Assembly: GCF_036417845.1 (NCBI RefSeq)
Contig: NC_089978.1
Span: 125,828,183-125,892,182 of the forward strand
DNA from: Apteryx mantelli
Taxonomy: Eukaryota > Chordata > Aves > Apterygiformes > Apterygidae
Direction: 5' to 3'
DNA length: 64,000 nucleotides
Part shown: positions 26,836 to 40,135 of the stretch, in pieces
Numbering within the stretch: position 1 is the first letter of the stretch
How the letters are laid out: every line of letters begins with the position of its first letter
Translations under genes and position numbers: made by a program
The notes under the pieces: model-generated
What the model was told of the DNA's origin: nothing
The model's input: only the letters and a program-made list of their open reading frames with translations
The model's database searches: none

Positions 26836-29800
26836 TGCATTATTAAAATGAGTTCTCAACCCTAAATTCATTTTACTGTCACTTTCCCTGAAATATTCAT
26901 TTGTACTTCTGCACTGGGGGTATTTTTGTCATGTATTTCTACCTTATTTCAAAAGTACCTGGATCATATTAGGGCCCCTTTTAAGCCTTCTCAGAATTCT
27001 GTATAAGTAAAAATAGCACAGCAGCAGACTCCCACAGCACTTAAAAGACATCCATCCCCTCCCTGAGCTTAATCCTCAATCTGAGCATGTTCTACTTTAA
27101 CACCAGCATATTTGGACCAGCTCCCTCCTATCTGCTCCTGCTCAACCTGTTCCCACATCCACATCTTTGCTCCTGCTGCTGTGGCAATACACAGCATGAA
27201 GCTCAAGGATATTATGCTCGCTCCAAACTCCCTTCAATTTCCATGGCAGTCACCAGTGACACCCTGCACTTGAAACCATCCATCTTCACTGCCTAGAGGC
27301 AACATATCGATTCTGGTTTGTTTGGGATGTCTGCTGTATTTTGTACCCTTTCAGAAGAAAAGTCGAGATGTCTCAGCCGCTTCTCCAGACACATTCCCAT
27401 GGGCTTTTCTGTCTCCTGAGAACAAGGCACTAAACAAGGGCAGAGGGTCAGGAGCTGCCTTAAACTCAAGGATGAGTTACAGTGCAATATGCTAATCTCC
27501 CTTCTCCTTCCCAATTTTTTTTTTCTCCAAATGCTAGCCCTTAAAATGGGGCATCTCTCTTCTGAATTAACAGAGGTCTGGCTCTACGGCCTCAGCAGGG
27601 TGTCTTAGCATCCAGTGGATTTAGCACCTGCGATTTCATCCCAACTTGCCTTCTTGCACGTGACACGAGAGGTTTGTAAGACGAATGGCAATTGCTGCTG
27701 CTTCTAGGAAAACGGTGAGGCCTGGCTCTCTTCCCAGCTGTAACCTTAGGTACCAGCTGCACAAGAAAGGATGCTTACTGCCTACCCCTTGGCATGCTGG
27801 GGTGCTCCTGACTCTTCTGAGAGAAGGAGCCCAGACCATATTTTGACATTGATACCCTGCTCTTACACACGCTCACATGAAGAAATGAAGTGGTGGTGCC
27901 CCTGCTCTAAACAATCACCTGGCAGACTAGGGAAAGCCATCTCACATGGAAGCAGCGAAAGGATGGAGGTTAAAGAAAAAAAAAAAAAACAGCACACATG
28001 GCATATTTAAAAATTTTATCTTTCTAAAAATTACAACATATTCTGACAGTGCATGAAAAAGTTATGATATTTTTCCACAGGCATCTTGCTTAACTACACT
28101 TAAGCAGAGAATCATAGGATAGAAAGGCCGAGCACTGACAGAAAAGCCAACTTCTTTCAAATTTCAAGTGCTTTCTTCAAGGCCTGGACATATTAAAGCC
28201 ACTGACAGAGAATTTAAGCTGACAAAAATGCTTTTCTTGCTACTGACCTTACTCACAGAAACAAATTAATCTGGGTGAGATTTTCAGTGATACAAAAATC
28301 AGACTTCTACCTGAAATTCAACCTGAGGTTCACAGACACTTGCAGTAAATGTTTAATTTAATGGAAATAAGAAAAGCATACAGCATCAAGAAAAATGGTG
28401 ATTTTTTTTAGAATCTGTGGGTATGTGAGCATTTCAGGAGGAAAGTGGGGGTCATTTAATTATATTTTCTCCTTCCGTCATCTCCACCACTTAGTGTCTC
28501 TTGTCTAAGTGCACTTTAGGTCTTGGCAACTAAATGAACAGATGCTAAGTTTTTCAGTGCTCCTGTTTTTAAGAATGTTCATTCCAGGAAAAGAATTTTC
28601 TGAAAACATATGGTGAGCTAAATACATTGAGGAATTTCTCAGCTGGCTTCCTCTGTGCAGGAACATACCTCTCAGGTGAGACATTCAAAATCCCCAGCAT
28701 TTGATCTACAGTATAAGAAAACCTCAGAGAAAAAATACCATGTATCCCAGATAGTGGGCTGCGAGAAAGTTTGTTTTGCCTTTCTGGTTGTCCTAAATAT
28801 CTGATCGTGGTTCATCCCTCATTGGTTTTGTAGTGATACAGAGCTCCACTCATTGCAGCTCATTATAATATCAGCCACGTTGATAGTGCCAAACCTAACA
28901 AAAAGACAGGCTTCAGAGTGCCCCCATCTTCTAAGAACCACAGCATTAAACAGATGATCAGAAGTCAAACTGATTAAAATGAGCCTTCAGCTTCTTCTGA
29001 TGTCACAGAAGTTGAAAGAGTTTGACCACAGTTCCTACGAGCAAAAATATTTAGCCCATCAGAATAATAACATATAGCCCACGTCAAAATACAGCCTCTC
29101 TCTTGACAGTGATGCTAGAGAGCACCACAGCTTTTTCCCTTCTCTGAAGGAACATCCTCTGCAGATCATCTAATCGTGAGAGAAGGACAACTCTGATCCT
29201 TAACAGCTCAATTAATATTTCACTATTTTTGTAGAAGAAAGCTAAACATAAAAGCAAAAGATGTTAGCTATGTATAAGTAGGTGGGATCAAACACTGGAT
29301 ATTGTGTTTGGTTCTTGATCTTAACAAAAAGATTTTTAAGCAGATGACTAAGCACACTAAATGGCATAGTCAGTGGGATGAAATTAAACAAGTACAGTTG
29401 CATCAGCAACATTAGACCCTTAGCTATGTGTGAAGCACAGTATTAGAAGTGACGGCGGAAAAAAAGTCCCAGATAGCAAGTGAAGTCTGTGAAGTCTGCC
29501 TTTTTGCTGCATTGGTAAAGGGCAGGGGTAAGCCCCCAAAATACATTTCCTGTTTTTGTTTTGTTTCATCCGTTAAAAGGAAGACAGCCCTGACATTGCA
29601 ATGCTAAGCAACAAGTGAAAACCAAGCCATACATTACCGGTCCGAATGTGGATGCAGGGGAGTCAAAGAGTGAACACATTTTGCTTGCCGTGGCCTGTTT
29701 GTTCATACCGAAACACTAACCATGTTAATCTGAATACAGCTGATCACAGATGCAGGAAAAGCTCCAGGGAAAAAACTAAAGCAAGCTTATTGGGGAGGAT

Positions 29801-31811
29801 GTCAAGTGTAGATAGCTCAAATCCCTCTTTGCCTTAGGTCTTTTTTCACAGCCTTCAGAACTCCATCAAAGTAGCCACTGTACTTTTGCTTTTCTTAATC
29901 CAATGATACAAGGCTGATTAAACCACTGAAAAATATACAGAGCTGTCAGGTGTTATACAGCAAGGGAGAGGCAGAACACAGTGAGACTTTCATGCTCCTC
30001 CACAGCATGAGCTGAGCTTTTGCAACAGTGCATGGCTCTGCTTACCAGCACAACCAGTGGGTTGACCTGCTGACCAGCTGCTGCACAGGGTCATGAATCA
30101 GAAAAGCTATAGCAGCTGGGGGGTTATTTCCATCTAGTAGAGCCCCATCCTCAAAAAGTGTCTACTGAGCAGCATAGTCTCCAACAGAAGCCTGTAGCTG
30201 CAGCTCTTGCCTCATCATGTACTGCCACATGCATCAGACATGAAGCCATTTGAGAGACCTGATCCCTTGAAGCTGAAGTCATTTGGTGAAAGCATTTGGC
30301 CTATCCTATGTGGGAGGGGAGACTAGATTAAAAAAAAAAAAATCTCTTAAAATTTCTGCAAAATAGTCTCATTTTTAAATTCCTGCAGTCTTGATGTCTG
30401 CAGTGGTGGCATTGCACATGTTGCACTGCATGTATTACATACATCCAAACCAGCAACCCATTTTGTCCATCTTTTCCAAGTACGGCACTAAATTTCATTT
30501 TATCAGAGCAAAAGAGGAGTGTCAGGAAAAGCAGTTCAGGGAGGGAAACAAAGTAGCTTGGTGATAGGCACCAACCAGCAACCCACTTTCCATTCTGATA
30601 GGCTCCTTTGTCAGGACCATGCTTCATTATCTCTGCACTTAGCTAAGAGTTTCCAAAAAAGTTGGAGAGAGAAGGGAGGATAGAAGAATCACATAGCATT
30701 TTTTTTCCTTTTTTGCTTTTTAATTTAAACATTCATAGGGGAAGAAGAATTGATCAAAATGAGCAAAATTTTTCAATTCTTCTTCAGATTTCGTGTTAAT
30801 ATGATATTCCACTTCTTTATTAGGTTAAAGAGACTTGAAGTGGCTAGGATAGGAGAAACATAAGTAAACAAAGAGCTTTTGAATTTTTGATTACTACTTT
30901 TTATGTTTTAGTGAGGGTAGCTTAATTCTTACTGTTTGCAAAACTGATGACCCCCAAACCCATGGAGTTTCCATAGGTCACATTAAATACAACAGGTCTA
31001 GTACAGGGATATAGCCTAAATTCACTTAACCTGAGATCAATATCTTATCTCTTGCAAAATACTGTCTTCAAATTTAGAGAGATCATCTTTTTCTTTCTTG
31101 AGGTTTTTCCAATTTTGGAACCCCTCCAGAGGCTAATATAGTCTCTTTGCAACTGAATGAGATTTCCTGTTTTGGAAACATTCTTCTTTACACGTAGAAA
31201 TGTTCAGCTTACAGACATTTTGCCAGAAAATTAAAAAATATTCTGACATTTTCACAAACTGAGTTTGATCATTTTATGTTCAGCTCTAAAGATAACCAGC
31301 CAAATCACAGTCAGTTTCATTGTGATCAATTCAAAAACAATTGAAGCACAACTAAAATGATCAATGTAAAGAATATGCTTTAACACAATTACTAAAGAAT
31401 GCAATTATGGACACTAAACCTATTAAAGGAAGTTCAATCTATGTTAGGCAACTCCATAGCTGTAAGCGTATCTCTGTATTAATCTTATTTACAGCCTGGT
31501 AGACCTCATAAACAGGAATCAAATTGCAGCTATTTTAAGAGCAGTATTATGCAGCTGAGCAGAAAGAGAGGCTTCGTCTAGGCATGGCTTTGGATTAGAT
31601 TGTGTGCATGTGGGAAGGAAAGCTTTTGTTCAAGGAAGATGTAATTTTTGACTGCAAGAACATGAGAGCCCATGGAAGACATCTGGCAGAAGCATTCAGC
31701 TCTTCCCAGCACAGCGGTGATGGTCGGGACAACACATTTTTTTTCCTCACATTTTGGGGGCCCAGGTTTGCATATGTCTCCAAGTTCATTTTCCCCTTCT
31801 GGCTAGAGGTT

Positions 31812-31828
31812 AAAAAAAAAAAAAAAAA
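31812..31828 (+). repeat. A17 run
   Basis: Seventeen A residues after AGAGGTT. I see no retroposed sequence upstream to which it would be a tail. Confidence 0.85.
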
Positions 31829-33496
31829 GACTTTACAAGAAGTTAGATTAGAAATGACATCCTGAGAACAAGACAGACTGGGAGCAGGCCCCAGGGTAAT
31901 GGGAGAGCGGTACCCAGAGCAAGGGCAGCGAGCCAGGTGCACGCGGCACCGCCCTCACTCCTCTGTTGGTACACATTGCAGAGCATGGCACGAATTAAAG
32001 ACGCTCTGAAGCTGCCCTAATATTATCCCTCAGTGCCCTTGGCTGTGCCGGCACACAAAGGTGGATTGCCACTGTCCTTTCTTGTTACCTTACACTGTGA
32101 TTTCAAAGAGAGCCACTGAGATTTGGGGTCTCCAGAGCTAAAAGTCACACTCCTTTTTCTGATCCAAGGCTAGGCGAGGCTCTCCTCCTACTCTTAAGGT
32201 ATTCACCACCTCTCTTCCTAAATTCCTGAGTGAGACTTTACTGCCTGATCCTTGAGTGAAACCCTCGCTATTTCTCACTTTGGTATCTCTGACCTGCCAT
32301 ACATTTCTCTCTCACTGCAGTTTATTTCATTAAAGTTAGAAACGCCTAACTTGGCTTCACTCTTTATGTCTCCAAGCTTGACTTGCACCCTTTTAAAATG
32401 AAAAAATACCAAAAGATGTTATCAAGGCCTCTCCAAAGGTAAAACCTCAAAGCTTAACGTTAATAAAGTTGTCACAATTTAATGCCGTATCATTTGTTAA
32501 GCAATTTAATTATAGTCTGTTTAGCACTGAAAAGGTTATGACTGGCAAAAGTTTAAATGAGAGTGTACTTTGTTTGCCTGTGAGAAAGCACTTATTGTAC
32601 TCACTGAGCCTCGCACTCCAGGAGACTCCTGCTCCCTTATCAGCTGCCAGCAGCTGTGCTCCAGGTCATGCTGGCTGCAAGAGAGGGGAGGGAGGCTGGC
32701 CACCGCCAAAGCAATGCCACCAGCCGCAGTCCCCATATCCAGGGGCTTCTGCGAGAGCGCAGGCACTCCACCACCAACCCTGCACCCCAACCACACTCAC
32801 CATCTGAGTGGCCTGTCCCCTGCTGGGCTCATCACACCCAGCACGTGTCCCAGATATATGGTCAGCCTCCCTCTATCAAATGAGCCAAAGCGTGCATCAT
32901 CGCATATCAGCACCCAGATAATCTGAGAAGTCTGTAAAGTCTGTGGCTCCTTGGCCCAAGCAGTTAGCTAATATTCAGAGCTCTGCATCCATTCAAATGA
33001 AATTCAGAAAACAAATGACCTGGTGTGAATTGGTTTATTAATGGCAAACATGCTCAAAACACCCACCTACTTTTCAAATACAACAGAAGCAAAGACTTGA
33101 CAGTTCCCCACCTCAGAAACCTCAAGTCTCTCTCACATACACTGTTTGGAGAAGCAACCACTTCAGTTGCTTTCAAAACACAAATCTCTTGCTTGCTCTT
33201 GCTACACACACAGTCTGCAAGCAATAACCTTGCCATGTTATTGCAACCAAGGATACCCCTCAGTCCCCATAGCTTGGATGTACCTGCCACACATGCCAAC
33301 CACCTTAGGCAGGAGGGCCAATATCTGCAGCTGTTTTCATCACTGGTAAAACAGCTTTGTTACTTCTCTGGAGTCATTAAAAGGTTTTTTTAGACTCTTT
33401 AGAGAACAGCTACCCCTCCAGCTGCCAGCTATTAGTACCTTCCAGCCTAACATAGGCTGTTTGCATTACTTCTGTAATGGGGCAAATTAAGCAAAT

Positions 33497-33550
33497 GTAT
33501 GTGTGTATATATATATATTTATAGAGAGAGAGATTTATCTATCTATATGT
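33497..33550 (+). repeat. Compound GT/TA/GA microsatellite
   Basis: GTGTGTA, then TATATATATA, then AGAGAGAGAGA, then ATCTATCTATA in succession. Confidence 0.88.
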
Positions 33551-33818
33551 AATTTATTTACATCTGTATTTGTCAAGAGGGAAGCAAAGGCCTTGCTTGT
33601 TAGGTTGTTAGATACAACCAATACAGTTTGTCTTTCTACTGTGCTAATGCCTTGAAAACATTCACAAGAAGGCTTTGAATGAATGTAGCCTCCTCAGTCA
33701 ATCCTACCCAAAAAGGAGATCTAAATCTAAACTGAGGGAAAACTAGGTCTCAACTCAGAGGTGAAACGCTACACAAGACTTGAGTTTTGCAAGCACAACT
33801 CTGGCAAAAAGTTTAAAT

Positions 33819-33860
33819 TAAAAAACAACAACAACAAAAACCACCATAACAACAACAAAC
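33819..33860 (+). repeat. (AAC)n microsatellite, interrupted
   Basis: Two AAC blocks are separated by AAAAACCACCAT. Confidence 0.88.
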
Positions 33861-34455
33861 TGCTGAGCAAGTACGTTGTTTGTGTCCTGCTCTAAGCTTT
33901 GCTCTGGGCCTGCACCCCAGTCAGCTTACCTGGAGGTGACTGCTGATGTAAGTAACGGTCTGTCCTGCTGAGCTGAGGTTCAGATCAAGGCCCGTATTGG
34001 GGATGGTGGACTTTCACAAGAACCCCGCTATATGCATTGAGCCCTATGGAAACTCTCTGACTGCCCCCAGGAGAGCAAAAGCCCTGATCAGCACTTGCTC
34101 TACCACAGCGAAGATATCAGTGCACCAAGGACTGTCATTTCTCCCACATCACTTGGCTATTTCAATCCTATGAGACCCAACACACTCAAGTAAATCCTGC
34201 AAAATTATACTGTTAGCCCTCTCCCAGCCCGCCTTGTCCTGCTTTCCGCAGCAGAGAGAACTCCACTCTAACCTCTGGGTGAAAACACCTTGGCCTGCCT
34301 ACCCAGCTCACTTCCTGCACTGAGTTTGAGGGCACAACCCAGCCCATGGCATGCAGGATTGCTTAGACACTTTTGGTCAGAGAGGAGAGAGCGCTGAGTC
34401 CAGATTGACTTGGTAGGGATAGCTCACAGGTATAATGCGAGCCATTCAACAAGAA

Positions 34456-34506
34456 GACAGACAGACAGACAGACAGAAAGACAGACAAACAGACAGAAAG
34501 AAAAAA
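34456..34506 (+). repeat. (ACAG)n microsatellite
   Basis: Ten or so ACAG-type units with AAAG and AAAC variants, ending in AAAGAAAAAAA. Frames rich in RQTD and LSVC across it are artefacts. Confidence 0.93.
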
Positions 34507-35160
34507 ATGTTTCTGCAACACAAGCAGATTATCCAAACAGAGGGAGAGGCAAAAGATAACGGGAAGAACACACACAATCATCATATATCACACCTTCCTG
34601 TTTTCCTCTTATTTTATATTATTTTGGGCTTGCTTTCCATTTCCGAAATGAGTGTTTTTACTGGCTGAGTGAATGCAGCAGATGTTTCTCCTAGTTTTTA
34701 TCTTAAGGATTGACAAGGTGCCGATAGTGCGTAATTATGGCACACAGAAGGAGGACACTTCTTTAGGAGTGAGTAGCAAGAACAAATGTGATATACATCC
34801 CAATTTTCTTCTGTCATCTAAAAGAGGTGTGTCAGTTCCTCTTGTACAGATTGATATTCTTCTAAGAAAACCCTACTAGTTTTATTCCTCTCTTCTTCTT
34901 TCTCAGATTAGAAGTTTTCTCTCTAAACTATTGCAGAATACAAGTCCTCAACAGGTCACTGATTTCTTAATAATTTTGCAAGCTGAGAGCCTGATTTTTA
35001 ACTGATTTTCAATGTCTCCATTTTCTAGAGCCTAGTTTAAAAATACCTTCAGTTTTCAAAAAGTGCCATGCCTCTCTCCTCTAAAAGGTAGTCTTCCCTT
35101 AAGCTATATTGAATTGGGCACATGCATCTCCTAAGAAAGAAATGTTAGTTAGCATATTAC

Positions 35161-35192
35161 AAAAAATAAAAATAAAAAATAAAAATAAAAAC
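35161..35192 (+). repeat. (AAAAAT)n microsatellite
   Basis: Five A-rich units of five to seven bases, each ending in T. Confidence 0.9.
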
Positions 35193-37414
35193 AAGCTCAA
35201 AATAAGTGATTTCTCTGAGAAATCTACACGGGCAAGCATTTTGCTTCTGGCCAAAAGAAAGCCCCATCTACGAGTGCTACAAACAAATTTTTCCTACACC
35301 AGTGATGGTTCAGCAGTTAGTCCAAGCTTTTGTTATATGTTTTGTCACAAAAGAACAGGATGATCTTGATTTATCAGGAAATTTATATTAATAGCAGTCT
35401 TGAAACCAGTGGATTTACCAATCTGTAGGAGGATTCTTCAGTGATGAAGACTGTTGTAACAACCTCTTTGCTTCAGGCCACGCACTGCATTTCTGCCACC
35501 AACACCACCACCTTACTGTGCAGGAACACCAGATACACACCAGGAAACTTGCAGGCACTGCAAGGGTGCGTGCACACATTACAAGACACCAAACATAACA
35601 GTCCTTTTATCTCCAAGAAGTAAACACTCCAGCAGGTGCAATTCCACTTCAGAATGAGAAATCAAGCCATAGACCGTCATGTGAGAGTTAATGCCATAAC
35701 TTTGGAGCTTGTGAAGGATCTACCAGCCCATTTTAAAAGGCACTAAGGAGAAAAAAGGGACAGAGATGGAAAAAGTCAGAGTAACTTCTCATGAGTACAG
35801 CAGGTAGAGGAAGGAAGAGGGTCAACATACCCAAGAACCTGCCAAATCCTTAGGCATGTCTCAAATTACACATACAAAATCATGCTTTTAAATGCTGTTC
35901 TGCCTCCATATCAGCCTCTAGTTCGGCTGGACCTAAAGAGAGGCAAACCCTTGGCAATAAGGAAAGGGGCAAGTCTGTTCGCACTAGGTCGGTAAATTTC
36001 TCTCAGTGATGTGTGCATTGGTTGCGAGACAACAGGTAAGCAGGCATCCCTGCAGCTTTGTTGTTGAAATGCTCTGTGGAAAGAAGAGAGCAAACTATGT
36101 GGAAAGGGGCCAGGAAGAGCAAGCTGGGGCTGGCTGCCTAAAAGGCAGAACACTATAGCAAAGAAAGAGAGAGGCTGTGTGGGCTGATATTCTCCCCTAC
36201 ACTTCCTGTGCTGCAGCAACTTTATTTCATGGTTAGTGAATTCCTTAGCAGTGACAACACAAATTTGCAATATTCAAAAAAACAAATACGAGGAATCATG
36301 TTATCTCAGCAGCAGACAAACAAGTATCTGAAGTTCATCCTTTGCAAAAACAGAAACAAAAATATAAAACAAAAAAACCCCCACCACATTGCAGTAACTC
36401 TGGCAAAGGATGTACATTTTAAGCTATGCGCAGACTCCCAAGCCAGTGAAATGTTTGATGGGGAAGAATACAAATTGGCAGCATTGCTTGCTCTGTGTTT
36501 CAAGGACAGAGCAGAAATCACAGCTCCAGACTGTGCAAGCACAGATCTCTGAAGGGTATCCTTATACACCTACTGCTGGAGGAGACCAGCCACTTAGCAT
36601 CTTCCTGCTCCACGTGCAGGTCTCTATATCTACTCAAGTTCTCTGGGAAACATGAAAGAGTAGAGAAGTGGTTAAATAAACAGTTCTGCACCTTTTATTG
36701 TCTTAACAGAATACCAATAACAGCAATTTGGAGAAGCACTTTCTGAGCCCTTTTTACATCAGATAGTAAAGAAATATTACCTTCACCTGTCTCAGTCCCA
36801 GGGGAGCATATTATCAGCCAAATGAAGATGCTCCACTTTCTTGGAAAAGTGTGAACTAGTTCCTAATGTCTTATTTCTGTACCTAAAGTCTCTGAATGCT
36901 CAGTTCAGCTGTTAGGAAATGGCATCACCTATTGCACAAAACGAAATACCTTCATTCCCTATGGTTCAGGGAAACATTTCTAACCAAACCATGAAACTGC
37001 GACTCCAGGTGCATTTCACAAAAGCAGAAGGATAGGAGGACTTTGCCGAAAAGTGACGTTTCAAGGCTCCAGTGATCAGGTATTAATTTTCATAGTTGTT
37101 GAGGCCTTTCTTCAACATAATGGAGTCTCTGGGTGCTAAAACGCTCTAATGCAAAAAAAGCAAATCAGGTCCAAATCAAGTAAAAATTCCAGTCAGTGCT
37201 GCAAATACCAGCCCTTGTGCCTGAAGGGCATTAGCTGCACAGGCTGCAGCTAGAACATGGAGCAGTGACACCATCAGAAGCGCTTACAGCCTGCCTTACT
37301 CTACGCAACAACCTAGCGGTATTTACCTAACAGGATGAATTGTTTTATTGTGTTTTCCTCTACAAAAGGCTCAGATAGGTATCATTAAGACAGGTGATCT
37401 TTGAGTTGACTCAG

Positions 37415-37915
37415 AAAGGCTTGAAATGAGGGCAGAGCTGGGAAAGAGAGAGCTCAGGGCAGATGTAATAGAAATCTATCCATCTATGGATATTGTGGAG
37501 AAAGCCAAGTCTGATCACTTGCTTCCAAATAAAGAACTATGGAGGAGAGAAGGGGTACATTATCAAATGAAACTAGTAGGTAGAAGTATCAAGCCAAAGG
37601 AGGTGTTTCTTCAGAAAACATGCAGGTAAGCTACAGAACTCCTTGCTACAGAATATTGTGGATAATAAGTCTCCATAGATCAGAAAGAGACTGGACAAAG
37701 TTATGGAAGAAAAATCTACACAAAAAAACTCTTCTAGCTTGAAATGTCCCTGTGCCACAAGTTGCTGGATCTGGGAGAATATTCCAGGGAAATATCACTA
37801 AATGCTAGACCTGTTCCTATGCTCTTTGCTAGACATCATTGGACATTATCAGAGACAGGATACCAGGCTAAATGGACTTTATCTGATCTGGTAAAATCAT
37901 TCTTATGAGACCACA
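37415..37915 (+). mobile_element. Older CR1 3' end with ORF2 remnant
   Basis: A plus-strand 3' fragment of an older CR1 lineage. The frame from 37426 to 37629 keeps the pattern of the CR1 ORF2 C-terminus: RADVIEIY, VEKAKSDHLL, HYQMKLVG, EVFLQKT, corresponding to the motifs usually seen as MIEVYK, VEKVN, HQMKLIG and YFFTQRT. After it come GACAAAGTTATGGAAGA and then the very typical tail CAGAGACAGGATACCAGGC, TAAATGGACTTTATCTGAT, and ATTCTTATGAG at the end. In turtles, crocodilians and birds this tail usually reads GACAGGATACTGGGCTAGATGG with ATTCTTATG repeats. Divergence is high, so this is an old insertion, clearly a different CR1 group from the copy at 51-52 kb. Confidence 0.85.
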
Positions 37916-39261
37916 TACTGTCTTGAGCATGGGTCTGAACTATTTAGAGAATATGGTTAAGTACAGTGGAATAGGCACCCAACTCATAACAGCACCTGGC
38001 TCTCAGTCTGACAGAGAACATCCAGTATTGATATAGATTTGTTTTCAAAAGATGGACAAAAAAAGAGAGTTATCCAAGAGGTTCATAATATATATCAGAT
38101 TACTGACACAGAGAGATGAATTATCACTTTTAAACCAATAACTCATCTGTTTTGAGTATTAGCTCTCCTCTTAGCCATATGAAGAGAGAAGCATGAAGAA
38201 AGGTGATAGAAAGGAGAAATGGAGTATGAGGGGGAAATTGCCTTGCCTGTTAACTTTTTGTCCCCAAAGTACCCAGTAAATGGAAAAAGAAGCATGACCT
38301 GAATATACTGGGATATATCACAGGAATGTGCTAAAGATTAGGTCAAAAACTTACTGAAATCAGAAGAAAAAGAAATCTGGAACAGGGATAAGCCAATAGC
38401 TTTTAGATCATGTATCAACCCCCCCAAAACTTACGGAGTCTCTCAAAATTTCTACTTGCATCTCCAAACATCCAATTCATTAACTCATTTTGGAAGCACA
38501 CCACTTATTTACTGTATATTGGACAAGACAAGTATCTAATCATTCCAACAGTGACAAGTCCAAAATGATAAAGAACATTGTTGCTGTTATTACGATGATC
38601 TATTCTTGCTGCTTCTCACATTTTTCTCTTTCATCATACAGTGATGCTAGAGCTAAGACTGGCTACTGTTGTAAATCTCTACAAAATATGCTTTTCCTCT
38701 GGTCTTTTAACCTTTTCTATTCAAGGTCTAATGCAAAAAGCATCATTTTAATTTGTTAACTTCCTAGTGTTACCTCTTAATATTTACCTTAGAAAGAGGC
38801 AGGGTACATAGAGTCTTCAAATGTGACTACACAAAGCCAGGCACTAAAATCCAAGCATACATACCACTTAAATATGAATTGTGGTATCTGATCCAAAGAC
38901 TAGAGGAAGTCAGTGGGAGTCTGTCTTCTTTATTCAACTGGCCTTAGAAAAGAGCCCCTGCTCTTAACTGAAGGAACCAAAGTGTGAAACATTGATCTCA
39001 ATACTTGCTGTCAGCTTGTTAACATTTCTCAAATATTTTTTATGTCTTTTCTGTTTTTTTTCTAGTGGATTGGGCTTTTATTCTTTAATTATAATAAGAA
39101 TTTCTTGATCACTTGCTACAAATTCTCTCAGTCCAAACAACTGCAGATGACTGGCAGCTCAGCTACTCAAGACAGCATAAATCAGTTTTGCTTGATAGTG
39201 TGAAGCCAGAGGAAATGTCATTTTAACACATTTATGGTGTGATTATTTGATGCTGTTGCCT

Positions 39262-39317
39262 GCAATAGAAGAATGGACATAATTATCCAAGTCTCTTCCA
39301 GTCCTATGTTTCTATGC
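39262..39317 (+). mobile_element. Short CR1 3' tail
   Basis: The segment TCTCTTCCAGTCCTATG followed by TTTCTATG matches the last part of avian CR1 elements, where a ...GGTCCCTTCCA..CCTATG stretch precedes ATTCTATG octamers. The upstream part (TAATTATCCAA) fits the usual ...TAGATGATCTC.. region loosely. Only about 50 bp is recognisable, so it is a heavily 5'-truncated or eroded copy. Confidence 0.55.
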
Positions 39318-39894
39318 CCTTAAGTTAGCATATGGATGACTGCATTCTCTGTGAAACCACAGAATTGCAAAGAGCTTATCCTAGACCACCTATCATGCTG
39401 GCTCTTGTAATAGCTTCAGCTTTCTTCATCCTTGCTTCCTGCATTCATTTGGTAGCTAAAATGATGGAATTTGCCTTCCTTTTGCAAGCACAAGAATAGT
39501 TCATGCAAAGCCTGAATGATGAATATTCTGAAAATTCTGGGAATAGCGCAATAAGTTATCAGGGAAAAACAAGGATAAAATTGTGTTATGAAGTTTTAAC
39601 TTGTCACCCTTCAGTATATGCAAACACTGTACTTGAAGGAAAACAAGTTCTCACAAGCTAATGCACCTGATACTGCCACCAGTAAGGCAGAATAATACAA
39701 AAAATGGTGATTTTTGTAGTTGACCTAAAATATACATACACACATGCACACACATGCAGGACGGTCTAAACATTCGGAAAATTTCAAAATTTTTTCTTTC
39801 ATCAAATCTACCATCACTTAAGTAGGCTAAAAAGAAATCTATTAAGTGCAAAAAAATAAAATAAGGATATCACAGATCTATTGCTTAGGTCAGT

Positions 39895-39919
39895 AAAAAA
39901 AAAAAAAAAAAAAAAAAAA
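39895..39919 (+). repeat. A25 run
   Basis: Twenty-five A residues between CAGT and TCAATTAG. No retroposed gene or SINE is recognisable just upstream, so it is called a simple homopolymer. Confidence 0.9.
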
Positions 39920-40078
39920 TCAATTAGCAGATAACAACCCAGAATTTGACCACAGAATACAACCATCTCTGCTGCTTCCTTTCCTCTAAAGCAAAAAATA
40001 CAGCTCAAATGCCCCACCAAACTCTTCCTGTATCTGCTCACAGTCCAGCACAGGGTCTTGGGAGGCGAGCACCTGGTC

Positions 40079-40135
40079 CAAGGGTCCATCCAGCCTAGTG
40101 TCCTATGCCCACCTGTGGCAGCCTTTTGACAAGGC
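40079..40135 (-). mobile_element. Short CR1 3' fragment, minus strand
   Basis: The plus strand reads AGGGTCCATCCAGCCTAG then TGTCCTATGCCCACCTGTGGCAG. This is close to the reverse complement of the older CR1 tail (usually GGTCCATCTAGCCCAG then TATCCTGTCTCCGACAGTGGC). It is the same region as the plus-strand copy at 37860-37895. The expected ATTCTTATG end is not clear on the low-coordinate side, so the fragment is internal or eroded. Confidence 0.55.

Larger units (their letters stand above)
26840..37414. other. Noncoding stretch, no gene seen
   Basis: Unique AT-rich DNA with scattered A-rich, ACAG, AAC and TA tracts. Open frames near 32469-32926 and 36208-36655 overlap in two or three phases and have no recognisable domain. 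I found no interspersed repeat with confidence across these 10 kb, so the stretch is unusually repeat-poor even for this window. Confidence 0.55.

Noticed and set aside
28103..28135. AGAATCATAGGATAGAAAGG as a CR1 end
   Set aside because: Only the first dozen bases resemble the CR1 octamer end; the following sequence does not continue into CR1.
39814..40089. 91-codon minus-strand frame with a poly-F stretch
   Set aside because: The F run is the A25 homopolymer, and the frame partly covers a CR1 fragment.
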